A stretch of 64,000 nucleotides of DNA from Paractinoplanes ovalisporus (GTDB taxonomy: Bacteria > Actinomycetota > Actinomycetes > Mycobacteriales > Micromonosporaceae): contig NZ_JAENHP010000020.1 in the NCBI RefSeq assembly GCF_016834655.1, positions 1-64,000 of the forward strand, written 5' to 3'. Position numbers and translations under genes: made by a program. Below the pieces are notes generated by a model. The model saw only the letters and a list, made by a program, of their open reading frames with translations. It ran no database searches and was not told the DNA's origin. This document shows, one piece after another, positions 1 through 8,389 of this stretch (within the stretch, counting starts at the first letter, position 1; each line of letters opens with the position of its first letter).

Positions 1-165
1 GCCCCTCAGCGTCCGGCCCCTCAGCGTCCGGCCCCTCAGCGTCCGGCCCCTCAGCGTCCGGCCCCTCAGCGTCCGGCCCCTCAGCGTCCGGCCCCTCAGC
101 GTCCGGCCCCTCAGCGTCCGGCCCCTCGGCGTCCGGCCCCTCGGCGTCCGGCCCTTCGGCTGCCG
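1..165 (+). repeat. 15-bp tandem repeat, 11 units
   Basis: The unit GCCCCTCAGCGTCCG is repeated eight times without change (1-120). Two copies follow with CAG changed to CGG (121-150), then one degenerate copy (151-165). The period is five codons, so changes in copy number keep the reading frame of the gene tail that contains it. The array may extend left of the window. Confidence 0.97.
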
Positions 166-182
166 CTGAGGAGCGGCCGTGA
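3..182 (+). CDS. 3' end of an unidentified gene with a Pro-Ser-Ala-Ser-Gly repeat tail
   Basis: This is the open C-terminal end of a gene that begins before the window. Read from base 3 the frame gives about ten PSASG pentapeptides and then a short non-repetitive end (PSAAAEERP) and TGA at 180-182. That stop overlaps the GTG of the next gene, so the two are probably translated together. The tail is low-complexity, Pro/Ser/Gly-rich and likely disordered. Only the tail is visible, so the function cannot be told; its position suggests it works with the P450 and epimerase that follow. The other forward frames of the repeat are also open here, but only this one ends in a coupled stop/start, which is why I prefer it. 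Confidence 0.6.
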   Translation, partial: PSASGPSASGPSASGPSASGPSASGPSASGPSASGPSASGPSASGPSASGPSAAAEERP

Positions 183-1258
183 GCGGGAGGGCTCGGCGAC
201 GGGATCGGCGGGTCTATCTGGAGAGCCACCCGATCTTGTTCACGCTGCTCGCGGCGACCCGCGGGCGGGACGTGACGCGGCTCGGGCGAACGGTGCTGGT
301 ACATGGCACGGAGGCCTACCGGGCGGCCCTGACCCGGGTGCCGCTCGATCGAACGGCGACGGGCACCACCGGCGGCGCGGCCGGAGAGCTGGCGGGCGCG
401 GGGGCGCTCTTCGATCAGGAGGGGGACGAACACCGGGGTACGCGCCGGGACACGGCGGCGATGCTGGGGGCAGCCGGAGTGGCCAAGCTGCGGCCGATCT
501 GGATGAAGCTGCTCGACGATCGGCTTCCGGTCCTGGGGGCGGGCGGCCCGGTCGACCTGGTGCCGCTCACGGCCGAGATCGCGGGGGCGACCACGGCCGA
601 ACTGCTCGGGATCGACGTCGATCCGGTCCGGCTGGCTGAGGCGGCTCGAACCGCGGCAGCGGCAGCAGCCCGCGAGCACCTGCCCGGGCCACGTAACCCG
701 CGGGCGGCGGCAGCCGCCTCGGCGGCGGCGGACCAGCTGCTCGACCTGGTCGCGCCACGGACACCGGCCGAGGCTGGACTCAACGCGATGCTCGCGGTCG
801 CGGCGATCAACACCACGGTGGCGGCGCTTCCCCGGGCCGCGGCCTGGGCCTGCGACGACGACCTCTGGGACCACGCGGACAACCCGGCGCTGACCGAGGA
901 ACTGCTCCGGGTCACCGCGCCCACGCCCTTGCTGCCCCGGGTGGCGGCGGCCGACTCGGAGCTGGGTGGCTGCCCGGTACGGCCGGGCGACAAGCTCATG
1001 CTGATCGCCCGGCACGCGGCCGAGGCGCACCGACGGGACCCGGATCCGGTCGAGCCGGCCCCGGCCCGTACGGCTCAGCTGGTCTTCGGGGTCGGCTCAC
1101 ACGCCTGCCCGGGCGCGGCGCTGGCCCGCGCGCAACTCTCCGACCTGCTGGCCGCGCTGGCGCCCTACCGGCCGGTGGTCGTACGAGCCCGCGCCGACCG
1201 TCGATCGGCCCTGCCCGGCTGGCGATCGCTGGTCGTGCGGGGAACGGCCACGTCATGA
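179..1258 (+). CDS. Cytochrome P450
   Basis: Heme-thiolate monooxygenase of 359 residues, a little short for bacterial P450s (about 400), with the missing length at the N-terminus. The heme ligand motif FGVGSHACPG is at residues 303-312, with Cys310 as the iron ligand. The K-helix ExxR is E241-L-L-R244. A segment AAINTTVAAL fits the I-helix oxygen-activation region. No signal peptide or membrane anchor is seen, so it is a soluble class needing a ferredoxin and reductase encoded elsewhere. The GTG start at 179 overlaps the preceding stop and has GAGGAG upstream. The last codons overlap the next ATG (ATGA), giving a three-gene coupled operon. The substrate is unknown. Confidence 0.93.
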   Translation: MSGRARRRDRRVYLESHPILFTLLAATRGRDVTRLGRTVLVHGTEAYRAALTRVPLDRTATGTTGGAAGELAGAGALFDQEGDEHRGTRRDTAAMLGAAGVAKLRPIWMKLLDDRLPVLGAGGPVDLVPLTAEIAGATTAELLGIDVDPVRLAEAARTAAAAAAREHLPGPRNPRAAAAASAAADQLLDLVAPRTPAEAGLNAMLAVAAINTTVAALPRAAAWACDDDLWDHADNPALTEELLRVTAPTPLLPRVAAADSELGGCPVRPGDKLMLIARHAAEAHRRDPDPVEPAPARTAQLVFGVGSHACPGAALARAQLSDLLAALAPYRPVVVRARADRRSALPGWRSLVVRGTATS

Positions 1259-2082
1259 GGCTCGCGATCACCGGCGGGAGCGGGTTCTGCGGCGGTGCGG
1301 TGGCGAAGCTCGCGGCCCGCAACGGCGCCGACGTGGTCTGCCTGGGACGGCGGCCGGGACCGGTCGGCAAGCACGTCTTCTGGGATGCCACCCGGGACGT
1401 GCCCGATCTCGCGAGCGCCGACGTCGTGATCCACCTGGCCGCCGCCGTGGGTGACAGCGGCGCGGAACGGACGTTCGCGGCGGTCAACGTCGACGGGACC
1501 CGGCGTCTGCTGGAAGCGGCCGGCGACCGGCCCGTCGTGTGGGTCAGCAGCGCCAGCGTCTATCGGCCCGGCCCCTACCGGGCCGCCGTCCGCGAGGATC
1601 ACCCGACCGATCGGCAGCGGACCGCGTACGGGAGAACAAAAGCCGCCGGGGAACGACTGGCGCTCGCGGCGGGGGCCGTCGTGCTGCGGCCGCGCGCGGT
1701 CTACGGCGACGGTGATCCGCACCTGCTGCCGCGGCTCCGGCAGACCGTACGGGGTGGGACGGCCTGGCTCCCCGGCCCGGACGTGCCGCTGAGCCTGACC
1801 GCGGTGGAGAACCTGGCCTCGGCGTGCCTGGCCGCCGTCACCTGGCCGCCGGGGGCCTACAACATCGCCGACCCTGTGCCCCGCTCGCGCGACGCGGCAG
1901 TCAGCGCGGTGCTGGGGGTGCCGGTTCGGCACGTGCCGATCGGGCTGGCCCGGGCGGTTGCCGTGGTGTCGCGCACCCTCACGCCGTACGCCATCGACCA
2001 GGTCACCGACGGCCTGGTGCTCGACATCGGCAAGGCGCAGGCCCGGGGCTGGAAGCCGGCGGCCGGGCTCAGCGTGTCTTGA
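1255..2082 (+). CDS. NAD-dependent epimerase/dehydratase family protein
   Basis: Extended SDR of 275 residues. The nucleotide-binding loop TGGSGFCG lies at residues 6-13 and the catalytic pair of the YxxxK motif is Y125/K129, preceded by a VSSASVY strand. Such enzymes oxidise, reduce or epimerise a hydroxyl on sugar nucleotides or small metabolites; the substrate here is not evident. The ATG overlaps the P450 stop by 4 bp, implying coupled expression and perhaps consecutive steps on one metabolite. The 3' end overlaps the convergent lipoprotein gene by 14 bp. Confidence 0.88.
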   Translation: MRLAITGGSGFCGGAVAKLAARNGADVVCLGRRPGPVGKHVFWDATRDVPDLASADVVIHLAAAVGDSGAERTFAAVNVDGTRRLLEAAGDRPVVWVSSASVYRPGPYRAAVREDHPTDRQRTAYGRTKAAGERLALAAGAVVLRPRAVYGDGDPHLLPRLRQTVRGGTAWLPGPDVPLSLTAVENLASACLAAVTWPPGAYNIADPVPRSRDAAVSAVLGVPVRHVPIGLARAVAVVSRTLTPYAIDQVTDGLVLDIGKAQARGWKPAAGLSVS

Positions 2083-2647
2083 CCACCTGGGAACGGGCGA
2101 CCGTCTTGGCGTACGTGCCGTCGCTGTCCGAGCGGCTCGACACCGCGTCGACCGAGAACACGTAACGGGTGTTGCGGTCGAGGCCGACGATCGTGGCGGT
2201 CATGTAGCCGCAGTCGGCGCCGGGCGTCACGACGGTCCAGCCGATGTCGCGCTGGTTGCCGAGCATGGCGTCCTGGCTGATCGCCGTGATCCGGTACTCG
2301 ACCAGATCCGCCGTGGCCGGGTTGTACCAGGTCACCGTTCCGCTCGTGGTGGCGGCGGTGGCGTCCGCGCCGTTGATGATCTGGTTCTTGACCGGCGGGC
2401 AGGAGTAGCTGCCGGTGGGCGTCGCGGCCGGCGTGGTCGAGGGCAGCGGCAGGAAACCGCTCGGGAACGGGCTCGGCGCTCCGGTGGCGCGGCCGGGACC
2501 GGCCGACGGGGTGGCACTGCCGGAGGTCACCACGACCCACGACTTGCCGGCCGGCTGCTCGGTGGCGTCGGTCTTCGCGTCCTTGCCGCATCCGCCCAGC
2601 AGCAGGAGCGGCGCGAGCACCACCAGACCCAGCCAACGACGACGCAC
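2069..2647 (-). CDS. Putative lipoprotein with a fibronectin-III-like C-terminal domain
   Basis: The GTG at 2647 is preferred because it places a basic n-region, a hydrophobic stretch and the lipobox LLGGC (Cys20) at the N-terminus, with a G-rich ribosome site upstream; the frame is open for 33 more codons. After the lipid anchor comes a Ser/Pro/Thr-rich spacer (about 35-80), then roughly 110 residues with a pattern like a fibronectin type III or related beta-sandwich (VEYRITAIS, ATIVGLDRNTRYVFSVDAV). No catalytic motif is seen. It is likely displayed on the outer face of the membrane. Function unknown. Confidence 0.7.
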   Translation of the reverse strand: MRRRWLGLVVLAPLLLLGGCGKDAKTDATEQPAGKSWVVVTSGSATPSAGPGRATGAPSPFPSGFLPLPSTTPAATPTGSYSCPPVKNQIINGADATAATTSGTVTWYNPATADLVEYRITAISQDAMLGNQRDIGWTVVTPGADCGYMTATIVGLDRNTRYVFSVDAVSSRSDSDGTYAKTVARSQVVKTR

Positions 2648-2718
2648 CCGCAGCCCCCCATCCGATCGGATCCGTTCAGCGATTCCGTTCGGATGGAACG
2701 GCGATTCCCTTAGCGCCG

Positions 2719-3426
2719 TTACCAGGGCGCCACGGTGCCGTCCCACGAGAAGAAACCGCCGGTCGGGCCGTCGTCGGGCAGCAGAGCCAGCCGTACGGCA
2801 CCCGCGGCGGCCTCGGCCGGATCACCAGCGGCCGCGGATTGGGCGCGGGGTGCGAGGTCCGTACGGCGTAGCCCGGGCGCCAGTGCGTTCACGCGGAACC
2901 GCGGGAACTCGTACGCGTAGAAGATCGTCAGCGCGTTCAGGGCGGCCTTGGACGACCGGTAGGCGGCGCCGCGGCCGGTCCCGAACTGCGCGTCGTCGCC
3001 GGTGCTCCAGCCGAGCGAGCCGGTGCCGCTCGAGATGTTGACGATGCGCGGGTGACGGGAGCGCCCGAGTGCGGGCAGGAACGCGTTGGTGACCGCGAGA
3101 ACACCGAAGAGATTGACCTCGTACGTACGGCGGAAGGCTTCGATCGACGCCTCGCCCGGTGCGGCGCCGTCGACCATGACACCGGCGTTGTTGACCAGGA
3201 TGTCGAGGTCGCCGACCTGGGCCGCCGCCGCGGCGATGCTGCCGGGGTCGGTCACCTCCAGCGTGAGGGGCCGCGCGTCCCCGCCGATCTCGTCCGCCGC
3301 GAGTTTGCCGCGCTCGGGATCGCGGGAACCCACGTACACCGTGAGCCCCTCGCCTGCCAGGAGCCGTGCGATCTCGATACCGATGCCTTTGTTGGCGCCT
3401 GTGACCAGGGCCGTGGAACTGTTCAT
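2719..3426 (-). CDS. SDR family oxidoreductase
   Basis: Classical short-chain dehydrogenase of 235 residues starting at the ATG at 3426. TGANKGIG (residues 9-16) binds NAD(P), NNAG is at 79-82, the catalytic serine is in NISSG (about 132-133), and Y156-R-S-S-K160 is the active-site motif. The sequence resembles carbonyl reductases, as does the second SDR at 26,346-27,092; both end in a GGFF...DGTV/NGTV...PW tail. It is divergent from an MmyB-type regulator with a 61-bp gap, a common arrangement in actinomycetes that suggests the regulator controls this gene. The substrate is unknown. Confidence 0.9.
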   Translation of the reverse strand: MNSSTALVTGANKGIGIEIARLLAGEGLTVYVGSRDPERGKLAADEIGGDARPLTLEVTDPGSIAAAAAQVGDLDILVNNAGVMVDGAAPGEASIEAFRRTYEVNLFGVLAVTNAFLPALGRSRHPRIVNISSGTGSLGWSTGDDAQFGTGRGAAYRSSKAALNALTIFYAYEFPRFRVNALAPGLRRTDLAPRAQSAAAGDPAEAAAGAVRLALLPDDGPTGGFFSWDGTVAPW

Positions 3427-3487
3427 GGGTCGAGGATCTCCCGGCCGGGGCGGCCCAGCCAGGGACAACCGATACCAGGGAGGCCGC
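3427..3487. promoter_or_regulatory. Divergent promoter region between SDR and MmyB-type regulator
   Basis: A 61-bp space must hold both promoters. It contains a direct repeat CCAGGGA at 3459-3465 and 3475-3481, 16 bp apart (start to start), the second overlapping the ribosome site of the regulator. This could be an operator for the regulator, but that is inference. Confidence 0.35.
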
Positions 3488-4330
3488 ATGGCACGCCGCG
3501 ATCTGGCCCGTTTCCTGCGCGAACGCCGTGACTCACTGCGTCCGACGGACGTCGGCCTGCCATCCGGGACGGGGCTGCGCCGCACGCCCGGGCTGCGCCG
3601 CGAGGAGGTGGCCGGGCTGGCAAACATGTCGGTCGACTATCTGGTGCGCCTCGAACAGGGCCGGGGGCCGTCGCCGTCGCCGCGCATCCTGGACGGGCTG
3701 ACGCGGGCGCTGCGGCTCGACGCGGCCGAGCGGCGGCATCTGTTCGGGCTGGCCGGCAGCGACCCGACCCCGCCGGCGGGTCCGTCGCGTCACGTACGCC
3801 CGTACGTGCGGGATCTTCTGCACCGGATGCCCGAGGCCGCGGCCGTGGTGACCGACGCGAGCTACGACGTGATCGCCTGGAGTCCGCTGGCCGAGGCCCT
3901 GCTCGGCGGTCTGGGCGCCCGGCCCAATCTCGCGCGCCGGCGCTTCTCGGGTACGGAGCGGCCGGTCAGCAGCGGTCACGAGGAGTTCGGCGAGATCGCG
4001 GTGGCCCGGCTGCGGGCGGCCCGCGTGCGCTATCCGCACGACGAACGCCTGGCCGCGCTCGTCTCTGACCTGAGCACCGGCAGCGAGGAGTTCCGCCGGA
4101 TCTGGGCGACCGATCCCGTGCGCTCCCCCGGTCACCGCACCAAGACGCTGGAGCATCCGCGGGCCGGCACGCTCCGTCTCAACTGCGACGTGCTGGCCGT
4201 GCCCGACGACGATCAGCAAGTGGTCTTCGTCACGGCCGACCCGGGCTCACCGTCTGCGCGGGCTCTGCGGGCGCTTTCCGATAGAGCTCCCGGGAGCGAC
4301 GGGCCAGATCTTTGGTCGCGGCCGAGTTGA
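3488..4330 (+). CDS. XRE-type transcriptional regulator with MmyB-like ligand-binding domain
   Basis: Protein of 280 residues. The N-terminal helix-turn-helix (about 5-75) carries the family signature RRTPGLRREEVA and the recognition region MSVDYLVRLEQGR. The rest (about 95-270) matches the PAS-like MmyB ligand-binding domain, which is thought to sense fatty-acid-like or other small ligands. The ATG at 3488 has GGGAGG just upstream; the open frame further 5' runs antisense to the SDR gene and is not coding. Its 3' end overlaps the convergent EcsC gene by 101 bp. The likely target is the divergent SDR gene. Confidence 0.88.
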   Translation: MARRDLARFLRERRDSLRPTDVGLPSGTGLRRTPGLRREEVAGLANMSVDYLVRLEQGRGPSPSPRILDGLTRALRLDAAERRHLFGLAGSDPTPPAGPSRHVRPYVRDLLHRMPEAAAVVTDASYDVIAWSPLAEALLGGLGARPNLARRRFSGTERPVSSGHEEFGEIAVARLRAARVRYPHDERLAALVSDLSTGSEEFRRIWATDPVRSPGHRTKTLEHPRAGTLRLNCDVLAVPDDDQQVVFVTADPGSPSARALRALSDRAPGSDGPDLWSRPS

Positions 4331-4961
4331 CCCAGGTGCCGAGCACGACCGAGGCGCCCGGGATGACCTTGGCGAACATGCGCTTGGCGGCGCGGACACC
4401 GGCCATCTGAGCGAGCTTCACGCCCAGCCGCAGCATCACACCGCTGAGCGGGCGTGACGCCGCCCCGGCGAACAGGTGCGCGGCGCGTTCGCGGCCCGCC
4501 GCCACGCCCAGCGCCAGCCGGGCGGTCTGGGCCACCTTGTGCACCCGCTGGAGAACCAGCAGGTCGGTGGCGCGCTCGGGGGCGCACGGGTCGTGGCCGT
4601 AGGCGGCCGAGATGTGCAGCACCATGCGGGCCTGGTTCCAGGCCAGCACACCCACGTCGAGCACCGCGCCGGGCAGGCCGGTGACCCCGGAGACGGCCCC
4701 CGAGATGCGGGCCAGCGTGGTGAACCGCTTGACCGCGATGTCGGCCATCTGGTCGGGCGTGCGATCGGGATCTTCGGCGCGCAGGCGCTCGGCCCAGGCC
4801 GCGGCTTCGGGGCCGAGGCGGCGCACGGCTTCGAGCGCAAGGTGTTCCGGCGCGTATTGCGGGTCGGCCTTCATCCGCTGCCAGAGCGAGCCGGGAGGCG
4901 CGTCGGTGCCGGTGTTGTCGGTGTCGGTGATCACGTCGGACGGGTTCGAAGAGTTGGTCAC
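4230..4961 (-). CDS. EcsC family protein
   Basis: A protein of 243 residues from the GTG at 4961; a start at 5015 would add 18 residues but would run through the palindromes of the divergent promoter region. Helical, with conserved segments such as KRFTTLARISGAVSGVTGLPG, HISAAYGHDP and KVIPGASVVLGTWVNSAATKDLA that match the EcsC family. This family is named after a Bacillus gene next to an ABC transporter, and its biochemical role is unknown. Glycine-rich hydrophobic stretches could associate with membranes. The long convergent 3' overlap with the regulator gene (4230-4330) is unusual. Confidence 0.8.
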   Translation of the reverse strand: MTNSSNPSDVITDTDNTGTDAPPGSLWQRMKADPQYAPEHLALEAVRRLGPEAAAWAERLRAEDPDRTPDQMADIAVKRFTTLARISGAVSGVTGLPGAVLDVGVLAWNQARMVLHISAAYGHDPCAPERATDLLVLQRVHKVAQTARLALGVAAGRERAAHLFAGAASRPLSGVMLRLGVKLAQMAGVRAAKRMFAKVIPGASVVLGTWVNSAATKDLARRSRELYRKAPAEPAQTVSPGRP

Positions 4962-4983
4962 CAGATCGCTCCGAGGGGGGAAG

Positions 4984-5025
4984 GGAACGTTCCTGTGCCA
5001 TTGTGCCGTGCACATGCACGTGCAC
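4984..5025. promoter_or_regulatory. Palindromes in the EcsC / c-di-GMP enzyme divergent region
   Basis: GGAACGTTCC (4984-4993) is a perfect 10-bp palindrome 23 bp from the EcsC start. GTGCACATGCACGTGCAC (5008-5025) is a run of inverted hexamers containing the perfect palindrome TGCACGTGCA. Both sit between divergent genes and are reasonable operator candidates; the binding factor is unknown. Confidence 0.4.
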
Positions 5026-5045
5026 GCGAGTCTTGATCCCGCGTT

Positions 5046-7421
5046 GTGCTCAGGCTGAGATCTGTCCTACCGATTACCCGGAGCGTGACGACTCAACGCT
5101 CGGTGGCACGGTTGCGCCCCACTCCGCTGCTGGTACCGGGCGTGGTCATGGTGCTGAGCGCCATCGTGCTCTACGCCGTCAACGCTTCGCAACAGCGGTT
5201 CAACCCGGCCTTCGTCTGGATTCCGGCCATTCTGATCTCCGGTGTGACGGTCGTCTCATGCTGGCAGACGGCCCGCTTCTCCCAGCCCGACCGCGCCGTG
5301 GCCCGGCTGTGGCGATCGGTGGCGTGGTGCGGGTTGTTCGTCGCGCTGGGCAATCTCGGCGACCTCCGGATGTCGCTGGTCGCCCCCGAGCGGGTCCCGC
5401 TGCAGCAGCACGACATCGTCAGCTCGATTCTGTACGCGGGCGCCGTCGTGGTGATCATCTGGGCGCTGCTGCGGCTCCCGCTCGGACGGCAGGGCGCCAG
5501 CGCGCGGTTCATCCTCGACGCGCTCACCATCTGCGTCACCGCCGGCGTCTTCGCCTGGTTCTTCATGATCCGCTCGATCGGCGCCGGCGAGGCCCAGCGC
5601 ACCACCGTGCCGATGCTGATGCTCGCCGTGCTCGGGCTGATCGTTGCGCTCGCCATGGTCAAGGTCGCGGTCACCGGCATGGGCGGGCTCGAGTCCGGCA
5701 CCGTACGGTGGTTCGCCGTCGCGGCCGGAGTCGGCACTGTCGGCGGCGGCCTGTTCCCGCTGGTGTTCTCGGCCGGCCCCGGGATGAGCGGCTCCCAGAT
5801 CTTCGTGCCGGCCACCATGCTCTGCGTCCTGCTCGCCGCCGACCGGCACCGCCGGGCCGCCGGCATCCCGGTCCGGCCGCCCAAGCGCCGGCTGTTCAGC
5901 CTGGTGCCGTACGCCGCGGTGGCCGCCACCGACGCGCTGCTGCTCTGGGTCAGCGGCGAGGCCGGCATCATCGTGACGGTCGTCGCCCTGGCCGCGACGT
6001 TGCTGACCGGGCTGGTCGTCGCCCGCCAGGTGGGCGCGCTGCGCGACAACGGACGGCTGCTGAAGCGGGTCGACCAGCAGCTCACCCAGCTCAACCAGTA
6101 CTCCGACGAGCTCACCCACCGGGCCACCCACGACGGGCTGACCGGCCTGGCCAACCGCGCGCTGTTCGAGCAGTCCACGAACGAGCTGCTGGCCTCCGGC
6201 GAGCCGCTCTGCCTGGCCATGGTCGACCTCGACGACTTCAAGACGATCAACGACAGGCTCGGCCACGCGGTCGGCGACGCCTTCCTGTCCGCGATCGCCG
6301 AGCGTCTGACCGACATCCTGCGCTCGTCGGACGTGGCCGCGCGGCTCGGCGGCGACGAGTTCGGCATCCTGCTGCCCGGGCTCAGCGGCGACGAGGCGCT
6401 GGCCCTGCTGACCCGCATCGACGAGTCGATGACCACGCCCATCCGGGCCGCCGGTCACCAGCTGCTGGCCCGGGCCAGCGTCGGCCTGGCCGAGGCCTGG
6501 CCCGGGGCCACGGCCGCCGAGCTGCTGCGCCGCGCCGACATCGCGATGTACTCGGCCAAGGACAGCGGCAAGGGCCGGTTCAAGGTCTACGACACCGCCC
6601 TGGAACGCACCCACGAGGCCGATCAGCAGCTCGGCGCCGAGATGCGCCGTGCCTTCGACGCCCACGAGTTCACCCTGATGTACCAGCCGATCGTGCGGCT
6701 GCCCGACGGCGCGTGGACCGGCCTGGAGACGCTGATCCGCTGGCCCCACCCCGACCGCGGCTTCATCGGGCCCGACACGTTCATCCCGATCGCCGAGCGC
6801 ACCGGCCTGATCGTGCCGCTGGGCACCTGGATCCTGCACACCGCCCTGGGCCAGATGGCCGCCTGGGACGCCGAATTCGGCCCCGGCGTGGCCCCGCGCG
6901 AACTGGGCGTCAACGTGTCGGCCCGGCAGCTGCGCGAGCCTGGTTTCGCCGGCGAGGTCCGCGAGGCGCTGTCATTCTCGGGTGTGAGCCCCGACCGGCT
7001 GGTCGTCGAGGTGACCGAGACCGCGGTGTTCGACGGTGGTGTGGCGCTCGACACGCTCCTCGAGATCGTGCGGCTCGGGGTGAAGGTGGCCCTGGACGAC
7101 TTCGGCACCGGCCACTCGTCACTCGGCCTCCTGCGGACCGTCCCGGCCGACACCCTCAAGGTCGACAAGTCGTTCGTGGCCGGCATCGGGGGCAGCTCGG
7201 AAGAGGCGGTGATCGCCACCGCCATGATCCAGATCACCGACGGCCTGCACCTGAAGGCCGTCGCCGAGGGAGTGGAGACCACCGCTCAGGCCGACACCCT
7301 TTACGGGTTGGGCTACCGTTTCGCTCAGGGGTATCTGTTCTCGCGCCCGCTGCCGCCGGCGGAGGTGCGCTCGCGACTCACCGAAGGTCAATTGGCAAGA
7401 TCGTCGGAGGCCCGGAATTAA
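5046..7421 (+). CDS. Membrane-bound diguanylate cyclase/phosphodiesterase (GGDEF-EAL)
   Basis: Protein of 791 residues. About eight hydrophobic segments fill residues 25-320, followed by a short helical linker. The GGDEF domain (about 365-525) has an intact GGDEF motif near residue 435 and an RSSD inhibitory-site motif five residues before it, so it looks able to make c-di-GMP and be feedback inhibited. The EAL domain (about 540-785) keeps ExLxR as ETLIR, EVTET, DDFGTGHSS, KVDKSF and EGVET, so hydrolysis also looks possible. No known sensor fold is recognisable in the membrane part. The GTG start at 5046 has a weak ribosome site, so the exact start is uncertain. A 59-bp gap separates it from the PAC2 gene. 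Confidence 0.93.
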   Translation: MLRLRSVLPITRSVTTQRSVARLRPTPLLVPGVVMVLSAIVLYAVNASQQRFNPAFVWIPAILISGVTVVSCWQTARFSQPDRAVARLWRSVAWCGLFVALGNLGDLRMSLVAPERVPLQQHDIVSSILYAGAVVVIIWALLRLPLGRQGASARFILDALTICVTAGVFAWFFMIRSIGAGEAQRTTVPMLMLAVLGLIVALAMVKVAVTGMGGLESGTVRWFAVAAGVGTVGGGLFPLVFSAGPGMSGSQIFVPATMLCVLLAADRHRRAAGIPVRPPKRRLFSLVPYAAVAATDALLLWVSGEAGIIVTVVALAATLLTGLVVARQVGALRDNGRLLKRVDQQLTQLNQYSDELTHRATHDGLTGLANRALFEQSTNELLASGEPLCLAMVDLDDFKTINDRLGHAVGDAFLSAIAERLTDILRSSDVAARLGGDEFGILLPGLSGDEALALLTRIDESMTTPIRAAGHQLLARASVGLAEAWPGATAAELLRRADIAMYSAKDSGKGRFKVYDTALERTHEADQQLGAEMRRAFDAHEFTLMYQPIVRLPDGAWTGLETLIRWPHPDRGFIGPDTFIPIAERTGLIVPLGTWILHTALGQMAAWDAEFGPGVAPRELGVNVSARQLREPGFAGEVREALSFSGVSPDRLVVEVTETAVFDGGVALDTLLEIVRLGVKVALDDFGTGHSSLGLLRTVPADTLKVDKSFVAGIGGSSEEAVIATAMIQITDGLHLKAVAEGVETTAQADTLYGLGYRFAQGYLFSRPLPPAEVRSRLTEGQLARSSEARN

Positions 7422-7480
7422 ACGTCCGGTCCTGTTGTTCGCAGCTTTTACCCCTTAACGGAACACAGGAGGTCCTCGAC

Positions 7481-8389
7481 GTGCTCGATCCCAACGAGCT
7501 CTACGAGCTGGCCGACGAACTGCCGGAGCTGGACGAGCCGGTGCTCATCCAGGCGCTGACCGGTTTCGTCGACGCGGGCAGTGCGATCCAGCTCGCGCGC
7601 GAGAACCTGCTGGACCGGCTCGACAGCCGGGTCGTCGCGACCTTCGACCTCGACCAGCTGCTCGACTACCGCTCCCGCCGTCCTCCGATGATCTTCGACG
7701 AGGACCACTGGGTCAGCTACGACGAGCCCAGCCTCGCCCTGCACCTCGTGCGCGACCAGCTCGGCACCGAGTTCCTGCTGCTCGCCGGGCCCGAGCCCGA
7801 CCTGCAGTGGGAAAGGTTCATCGCCGCCGTGACCAGCCTGGTCGAGCGTTTCGGCGTGCGGCTCACCGTCGGCCTCAACGCGATTCCGATGGCCGTGCCG
7901 CACACCCGCCCGGTCAGCGTCACCGCCCACGCCACCGACAAGGCGCTGCTCGGCGACCGCGAGCCGTGGCTGCAGAAGGTGCAGGTGCCGGCCAGCGTCG
8001 GCAACCTGCTCGAGTTCCGCCTGGGTGAGGGCGGCTACGACGCGATGGGCTACGCGGCGCACGTGCCGCACTACCTGGCCCAGACCACGTACCCGGCCGC
8101 CGCCGAGCTGCTGCTTGACTCGGTCTCGGCCAGCACCGGCCTGGCCCTGCCGACGGGCGACCTCCGCGAGGCGGCCGCGGTCGTCCGCGAAGACGTGGAC
8201 AAGCAGGTCGCCGACGACGAGCAGGCCAGCCGCCTGGTGTCCTCGCTCGAGGCGCAATACGACGCCTTCCTGCGCGGCCGCGAGGGCAACCTGCTGGCCG
8301 ACAGCGACCGTCCGTTGCCCACCGCCGAAGAGCTGGGCGCCGAGCTGGAGCGTTTCCTGGCCGAGCAGCAGGGCCGCGACAACGACTAG
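7481..8389 (+). CDS. PAC2 family protein
   Basis: 302 residues, starting at a GTG with AGGAGG 8 bp upstream. The opening (ELPELDEPVLIQALTGFVDAGSA) is typical of actinobacterial PAC2 proteins, related to the archaeal/eukaryotic proteasome assembly chaperone 2. The Glu/Asp/Gln-rich C-terminal helix (EELGAELERFLAEQ) is also typical. In actinomycetes these proteins are conserved, but their link to the proteasome is not proven. The same frame is open back to 5003, antisense-free but out of phase with the upstream enzyme; the strong ribosome site argues against a fusion. Confidence 0.9.
   Translation: MLDPNELYELADELPELDEPVLIQALTGFVDAGSAIQLARENLLDRLDSRVVATFDLDQLLDYRSRRPPMIFDEDHWVSYDEPSLALHLVRDQLGTEFLLLAGPEPDLQWERFIAAVTSLVERFGVRLTVGLNAIPMAVPHTRPVSVTAHATDKALLGDREPWLQKVQVPASVGNLLEFRLGEGGYDAMGYAAHVPHYLAQTTYPAAAELLLDSVSASTGLALPTGDLREAAAVVREDVDKQVADDEQASRLVSSLEAQYDAFLRGREGNLLADSDRPLPTAEELGAELERFLAEQQGRDND

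Noticed and set aside
1..165. Regular short repeats as a CRISPR array
   Set aside because: Units are contiguous with no spacers, and the same holds at 32,914-33,105 and 49,898-49,993. No cas genes are present.
179..2082. The P450/epimerase pair as evidence of a named natural-product cluster
   Set aside because: Two tailoring-type genes without a core enzyme in view are not enough to name a pathway.
5003..8389. An 1128-codon open frame suggesting one giant protein ending in PAC2
   Set aside because: Its first 800 codons are a low-complexity shadow of the GGDEF-EAL gene. The PAC2 part has its own GTG with a strong AGGAGG site.
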